Assembly (NCBI GenBank): GCA_016707525.1
Contig: JADJHP010000010.1
Location: 1-64,000, forward strand
DNA: 64,000 nt
Direction: 5' to 3'
From: Ignavibacteriota bacterium
GTDB lineage: Bacteria > Bacteroidota > Ignavibacteria > UBA10030 > UBA6906
The notes beneath the pieces were generated by a model. The model saw only the letters and a list, made by a program, of their open reading frames with translations, made no database searches and was not told the DNA's origin. Both the position numbers and the translations under genes were made by a program. Positions 60,362 to 64,000 of this stretch are shown piece by piece. Each line of letters starts with the position of its first letter. Position 1 is the stretch's first letter.

Positions 60362-61533
60362 ATGACCATCACACGACACCGTCTGTCGCTGCTTGCCCTC
60401 CTCTGTGGCATCGCCGTGTGCGCGCCGCTGCGTTCGTCTGGCCAGACGCACGCCGACAGTGGACGCGCACAGTTCTTCCAGTTGCAGTATGCTGATGCCC
60501 TGGCGTCATTCGAACGTGCGGTGAGCAAGGATCCGTCGGACATAGAAGCCCGCTCGTGGTGCGCAGAGACACTCCGTCGCCTGGGAAGACCCGCGGATGC
60601 ACTCCGGACGGCACGCGAGGCCATTCGCATGGGAGGTTGTTCCTCCCTCGCACATTGCGTGATCGCGCAGGCTGGCGCCGTCGACGAGGACACTGTCCGT
60701 GTGCATGCACGCGCAGCCATTGCCTGCGATCCCTCCGACCCGAATCCGTGGTTGATGCTCTGCGGCGAGGGGATGAAACGGAACGATCCCGTCCTGCACG
60801 ACAGCGCCATCACCATGATGCGCACGACGGGGTTCTTTACGCCTGCAGCCCTTGCGTGGGGGCGCGCTGAACTGCGCACGCTGCCACCGGATGCGGTGCT
60901 CATCACTGCCGGCGACATGGACACGTATCCGGCCCTGGCCGTACAGATCACTGAAGGCTTCCGTACGGATGTGACGGTGATAGAACAAGAACACGCGGGC
61001 ATCGATTGGGCTCAACGGTTCTACGGCCAGCAGAAGCATCTGAGCTTTCCCCGCGCGGAGGCCGCGTTGTCTGGAGGAAATGACACGGCCACTTCACGGC
61101 CGGCCCTGCCGGGATCTGCTGAACGGGCTTTCCACGCGCTGCTTGAAGCCCGCAGGCAGAGGGAGTTCTCGCGCCCCATCGCCCTTGCACTGACGCTGGA
61201 TCCGCAGTTCCTTGCGTCCGAGAGAGAAGAATTCCGGTTGAACGGTACCTACCTCCTTCATGTGCCGGGCGCGCATGCCGCACCGCCTGACACTGCGGCT
61301 CTCCGCGCCTGCCTCGATGCGATCGTGCCGGAAGAGTTCGGGGATCATGGACAGGTGCACGGGACCGGAGCCCTGTCAGGCGATTCTACTCCGACGGACT
61401 TGCCGGGATCATTGCCGAATTGTACGGGACGTACGCCGGTGAACTCGCAAAGGCCGGACGGATCGCAGAGGCGAACGAGGTGCGCCGCAGGGCAGAGGCC
61501 TATATCCGTGTGACGACCGCGCCCAAACGTTAA
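60362..61533 (+). CDS. Secreted TPR-containing protein, C-terminal frameshift
   Basis: About 390 residues with a signal peptide (LSLLALLCGIAVCAPLRSSG). TPR-like helices follow (RAQFFQLQYADALASFERAV, ARSWCAETLRRLGRPADALR) and then a conserved-looking middle (PDAVLITAGDMDTYPALAVQ). Near 61375 the frame breaks. The next frame gives RFYSDGLAGIIAELYGTYAG and EANEVRRRAEAYI, a last TPR-like helix pair, with TAA at 61531-61533. It probably assembles or scaffolds envelope proteins; partner unknown. It follows the glycosyltransferase by 89 bases. Confidence 0.75.
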
Positions 61534-61546
61534 AGGAGAGGCTCCT

Positions 61547-61957
61547 ATGCTTACCGACCCCCGGGTCTTTCCGGACGACAGCATCATCGCGCAAGCCCTC
61601 GGGAAGACCCACACCTTGTGGCGGACATTCTTTCAGGAACTGCATGCGGCCCATCCGGCCCTCGAAGCCGAATGGCGGTACTACAACGACGGCAAGCGAT
61701 GGCTCATGAAGATCACGCACAAGAAGAAGACCGTGGTCTGGCTGGGCATCCAGGACGGACACTTCCGCATCACCGCATATCTCACCGAGAAGGTCCGCGC
61801 CGCGGTCGAGGCGAGCGATCTCTCCGACGACTGCAAGGAGCAATTCGCACACAGCAAGCGCTACGGAAAACTGATCGCCGTGTCCGTGCCGTTCAAAAAG
61901 AAGGGGGCTGTGAAGGAAGGACTGGCGCTCGTGGGCCTGAAGCTGTCTCTGAAGTAG
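61547..61957 (+). CDS. DUF3788 family protein
   Basis: 136 residues with a strong ribosome site (AAAGGAGAGG) before ATG 61547. The sequence LGKTHTLWRTFFQELHAAHP, EWRYYNDGKRWLMKITHKKK and TVVWLGIQDGHFRITAYL is the DUF3788 pattern of small cytoplasmic proteins of unknown role. It is 13 bases after the TPR gene. Confidence 0.85.
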   Translation: MLTDPRVFPDDSIIAQALGKTHTLWRTFFQELHAAHPALEAEWRYYNDGKRWLMKITHKKKTVVWLGIQDGHFRITAYLTEKVRAAVEASDLSDDCKEQFAHSKRYGKLIAVSVPFKKKGAVKEGLALVGLKLSLK

Positions 61958-61983
61958 AGCCAGGTGCTCGACTCAGGGAGTGT

Positions 61984-62145
61984 GGCCCGGGGTGGTGCCC
62001 CGGGCCCATGCTCTCAACCTCCCGTTCTATCTTCCCGCTTACTTCTATCCCCTACCCCCTACCTTCCACTTTCTGTCTTCTTTATCCTACCTCCTTACCT
62101 TCAACCCTCTTCCCTCTCTCCTCTCTCTTATTGCTCTAGTTTCCT
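61984..62145. terminator. Hairpin followed by a long pyrimidine tract between convergent genes
   Basis: GGCCCGGGG (61984-61992) and CCCCGGGCC (61998-62006) form a 9-bp stem after the DUF3788 stop. From 62011 to 62145 the plus strand is almost all C and T (purine on the minus strand), in a gap that lies between two converging genes. It likely ends transcription from the left; the tract may also act on transcripts from the right. Confidence 0.6.
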
Positions 62146-63999
62146 CTAGAATTCGATCTTCACCCCTCCCACCGGAAAGAATCCGATCTGGTTCACGTTC
62201 ATCAATTCATGCGTCTTCTCATTCCAGACGGTCATGAAGAGGTTCTCTCGGGCGTACACATTCTGGATCTCGAAGTAGGTCACCAGATTCCAGCCTTCGA
62301 AATGCGCACGGTAGTCCATGCGGATGTCCAGCCGGTGGTAGTCGGGCCGGCGGACGGTATTGGCGCGCGTAAAATCATAGACGCTGCGGTTGTACCGTTG
62401 CGACGCGGCCTCGTTGAGCGGCGTGTACGGCCGTCCGGTGGCGTAGGTGAACCGCGTGGAGAATTCCCAGGCGCTGTTCAGCCGGTAGCCGCCGGTGACG
62501 GACACGAGGTGCGGCACGTCGAAGACCCCGACGCGACTGACGCCATCCAGCGCCGTGTACTTCGCCCGGGAGTATGAGTAGCTGATCTGCCCGTAGAACT
62601 GCTCGGTGAGCTTCTTCTGCAGGTACAGTTCGATGCCGCGCGTTTCGCCGGTCCCCTGGCTTGTAAGAGGGAAGAGGAATCCGGCGATGGTGTACTGGTC
62701 CCCGGCGTTCGCCAGGGTGATCGCCGGATGCTCGACGCTCACCGGGTAGTCCTTGTACTTCTTGACGTACGCCTCGACCGAGAACTTCAGGTCTTCCGCA
62801 GGATAGAGTGCGATGCCGGCCATGTAGTGATCGGCGCGGATCGGAGCGAGCGACCGGTTGGAGGGGATGGACAGGACGAAGACAAGTGGCGCCGTCTGGT
62901 AGTAGACACCCGTGGCCGCATGGAGTTCCACCGTGGAAGAGACATCAAATTTGAGTCCGATCCGGGGCGACCACCGCTGCGCATCCCCCTCCGTACCGAA
63001 GTCGTCGTACCGCATGCCTGCGGTGATGGACAGTGCCTCGACAGGTGTGACGGTCCACTGCAGATACGCCGAGGGTTGGGTGAGATGATGGGTCTCGTTG
63101 ATGTTCAATGTATCAACACGCTTGTCGGCCGGGTCCCATGCGTTCGGCATACCGAACGGCTGGCTGACGAACAGCTTGCTCTCCACGAACTTTCCTGCGA
63201 CGCCTGCCGTGAGCTGTCCGAATTTGCCTGTGTTGAGGACGGCATCATACTTCACGGTGGTCTGACGGTCGCGGGAGCGGTTCGCGAACACTTCCGCCAT
63301 GTTGAGGTCGTGGTCGTAGGCGTCCTGGTCGTAGCCTTCGAGCGCATCCGAGATTCCCAGTGTGCCGTATCCTGCGTTGCCCCAGAGCCACTGCCAGTTG
63401 ATGCCGGAGATCGTGCGCCAGCCGCCGCTGTTCACTTCCAGCGATGATGGTTCCTTCGTTTCGGCGGGATCGTATTTGAAGTCGATCTGATCGATGCCGC
63501 CGAGGCTGATGAACCAGAGCTTGTGCGCAACTGCGATGTCGTAGGTGGCCTTCGCCTGGTAGTTGCTGTATTTCGGGATCGCGGTGAGTCCGTAGTTGCC
63601 GGCGAGGAGATCGAGGTAGCTGCGCCGTGCCGCGATCATCCACGACCCGCGCGCGCCGATGCCGCCTTCCATGATGAGTCCGGCGCCGGAGAAGCCGAGG
63701 TCGAACATCCCGCTGAGGTTCCCGCGGTTCCCTTCACGGAGTCCGACGTTGAGGACCGACGAGAGGCGGTTGGCATACATCGCCGGGAAGCCGCCGGCGA
63801 GGAACGATGCTTCGCGCACGAACTCGGTGTTCAGCATGCTGATCGGTCCGCCCGTTGCGCCCTGCGCGCCGAAGTGGCTGAGGTTCGGGATCTCCACGTT
63901 GTCCACGATGGTGAGGTTCTCGGCCGGGCTGCCGCCGCGCACCACGAGGTCGTTGCGCTGGTCGCTGGTCGGCACGATGCCGGGCATGCCCGACATCAC
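62146..63999 (-). CDS. TonB-dependent outer-membrane receptor (N-terminus outside the window)
   Basis: 617 residues visible, open to the window edge at the N-terminal side. The plug domain is seen near the start (DQRNDLVVRGGSPAENLTIV, FGAQGATGGPISMLNTEFVR). The beta-barrel follows with many aromatic-ended strands and a TonB-dependent-receptor style C-terminal region (YHRLDIRMDYRAHFEGWNLV, FEIQNVYARENLF, ending GGVKIEF with terminal Phe). The plug pattern, with FLAGGFPAMYANRLSSVLNV, is that of Bacteroidota receptors that import siderophores, vitamins or glycans using the proton force through TonB. No SusD-like gene is visible, so the substrate cannot be assigned. The frame is intact. Confidence 0.93.
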   Translation of the reverse strand: MMSGMPGIVPTSDQRNDLVVRGGSPAENLTIVDNVEIPNLSHFGAQGATGGPISMLNTEFVREASFLAGGFPAMYANRLSSVLNVGLREGNRGNLSGMFDLGFSGAGLIMEGGIGARGSWMIAARRSYLDLLAGNYGLTAIPKYSNYQAKATYDIAVAHKLWFISLGGIDQIDFKYDPAETKEPSSLEVNSGGWRTISGINWQWLWGNAGYGTLGISDALEGYDQDAYDHDLNMAEVFANRSRDRQTTVKYDAVLNTGKFGQLTAGVAGKFVESKLFVSQPFGMPNAWDPADKRVDTLNINETHHLTQPSAYLQWTVTPVEALSITAGMRYDDFGTEGDAQRWSPRIGLKFDVSSTVELHAATGVYYQTAPLVFVLSIPSNRSLAPIRADHYMAGIALYPAEDLKFSVEAYVKKYKDYPVSVEHPAITLANAGDQYTIAGFLFPLTSQGTGETRGIELYLQKKLTEQFYGQISYSYSRAKYTALDGVSRVGVFDVPHLVSVTGGYRLNSAWEFSTRFTYATGRPYTPLNEAASQRYNRSVYDFTRANTVRRPDYHRLDIRMDYRAHFEGWNLVTYFEIQNVYARENLFMTVWNEKTHELMNVNQIGFFPVGGVKIEF

Positions 64000-64000
64000 G

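Overview
The window looks like chromosomal DNA of a GC-rich member of the Bacteroidota/Chlorobiota group, most like Ignavibacteria and relatives. The main evidence is a set of large secreted proteins that end in a type IX secretion (T9SS) sorting domain with the YPNPFNP-type motif (1-2037, 9988-13509, 13539-17057, 28805-30973, 39199-41844, 49308-53066, 53615-58568). A TonB-dependent receptor, other predicted outer-membrane proteins and TTG/TAnnTTT-like promoters agree. No rRNA, tRNA, CRISPR array or insertion sequence was recognised. The sequence has many small frameshifts, often in compensating pairs, concentrated at 0-17 kb, 20.7-21.7 kb and 51.6-59.6 kb. The gene between two shifts still encodes conserved protein, so most are probably sequencing or assembly errors rather than gene decay. 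I give whole-gene coordinates and state where the frame breaks.

Layout. 1-2037, 9988-13509 and 13539-17057 are three paralogous T9SS cell-surface proteins. Between copies 1 and 2 lies a one-direction, tightly overlapping cluster (2264-9827): radical SAM enzyme joined to an acyl carrier protein, FkbH-like HAD protein, B12-type radical SAM enzyme, methyltransferase, NodU/CmcH-type carbamoyltransferase and NAD-dependent sugar epimerase. It resembles a small natural-product or glycan-tailoring pathway and is the most likely novel system here.

17.4-19 kb holds a small polytopic membrane protein and a bacterial metacaspase, separated by an array of inverted repeats that looks like an operator. 19.1-26.4 kb has a hypothetical gene, a GH106-like rhamnosidase, a predicted outer-membrane protein, a STAS-domain anti-sigma antagonist, and SRPBCC, DUF1801 and DUF4287 genes. 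26.6-28.5 kb is an AbiEi-like antitoxin and nucleotidyltransferase pair behind an AT-rich leader full of GTTCA/TGAAC half-sites. 28.8-31 kb is a BNR-propeller T9SS protein. 31.3-37.3 kb is an intact gltBD operon (glutamate synthase). 37.5-38.9 kb has a 4Fe-4S/DUF4405 membrane protein and a Crp/Fnr regulator. 39.2-41.8 kb is a secreted M6 metalloprotease.

42-49 kb has an SRPBCC protein, a sigma-like/anti-sigma-like pair, a CPBP protease, a secreted beta-propeller glycosidase-like protein, a predicted beta-barrel and a metallophosphoesterase. 49.3-53.1 kb is a T9SS protein built of nearly identical 336-bp repeats. 53.6-58.6 kb is an FG-GAP repeat T9SS protein. 58.7-64 kb has a GT39-like glycosyltransferase, a TPR protein, a DUF3788 protein and the C-terminal part of a TonB-dependent receptor that runs off the window.

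Taken together the window is mostly cell-surface and secretion biology, with a central nitrogen-assimilation operon and several small accessory modules: the biosynthetic cluster, the caspase pair, the AbiE-like pair and the sigma/anti-sigma pair.
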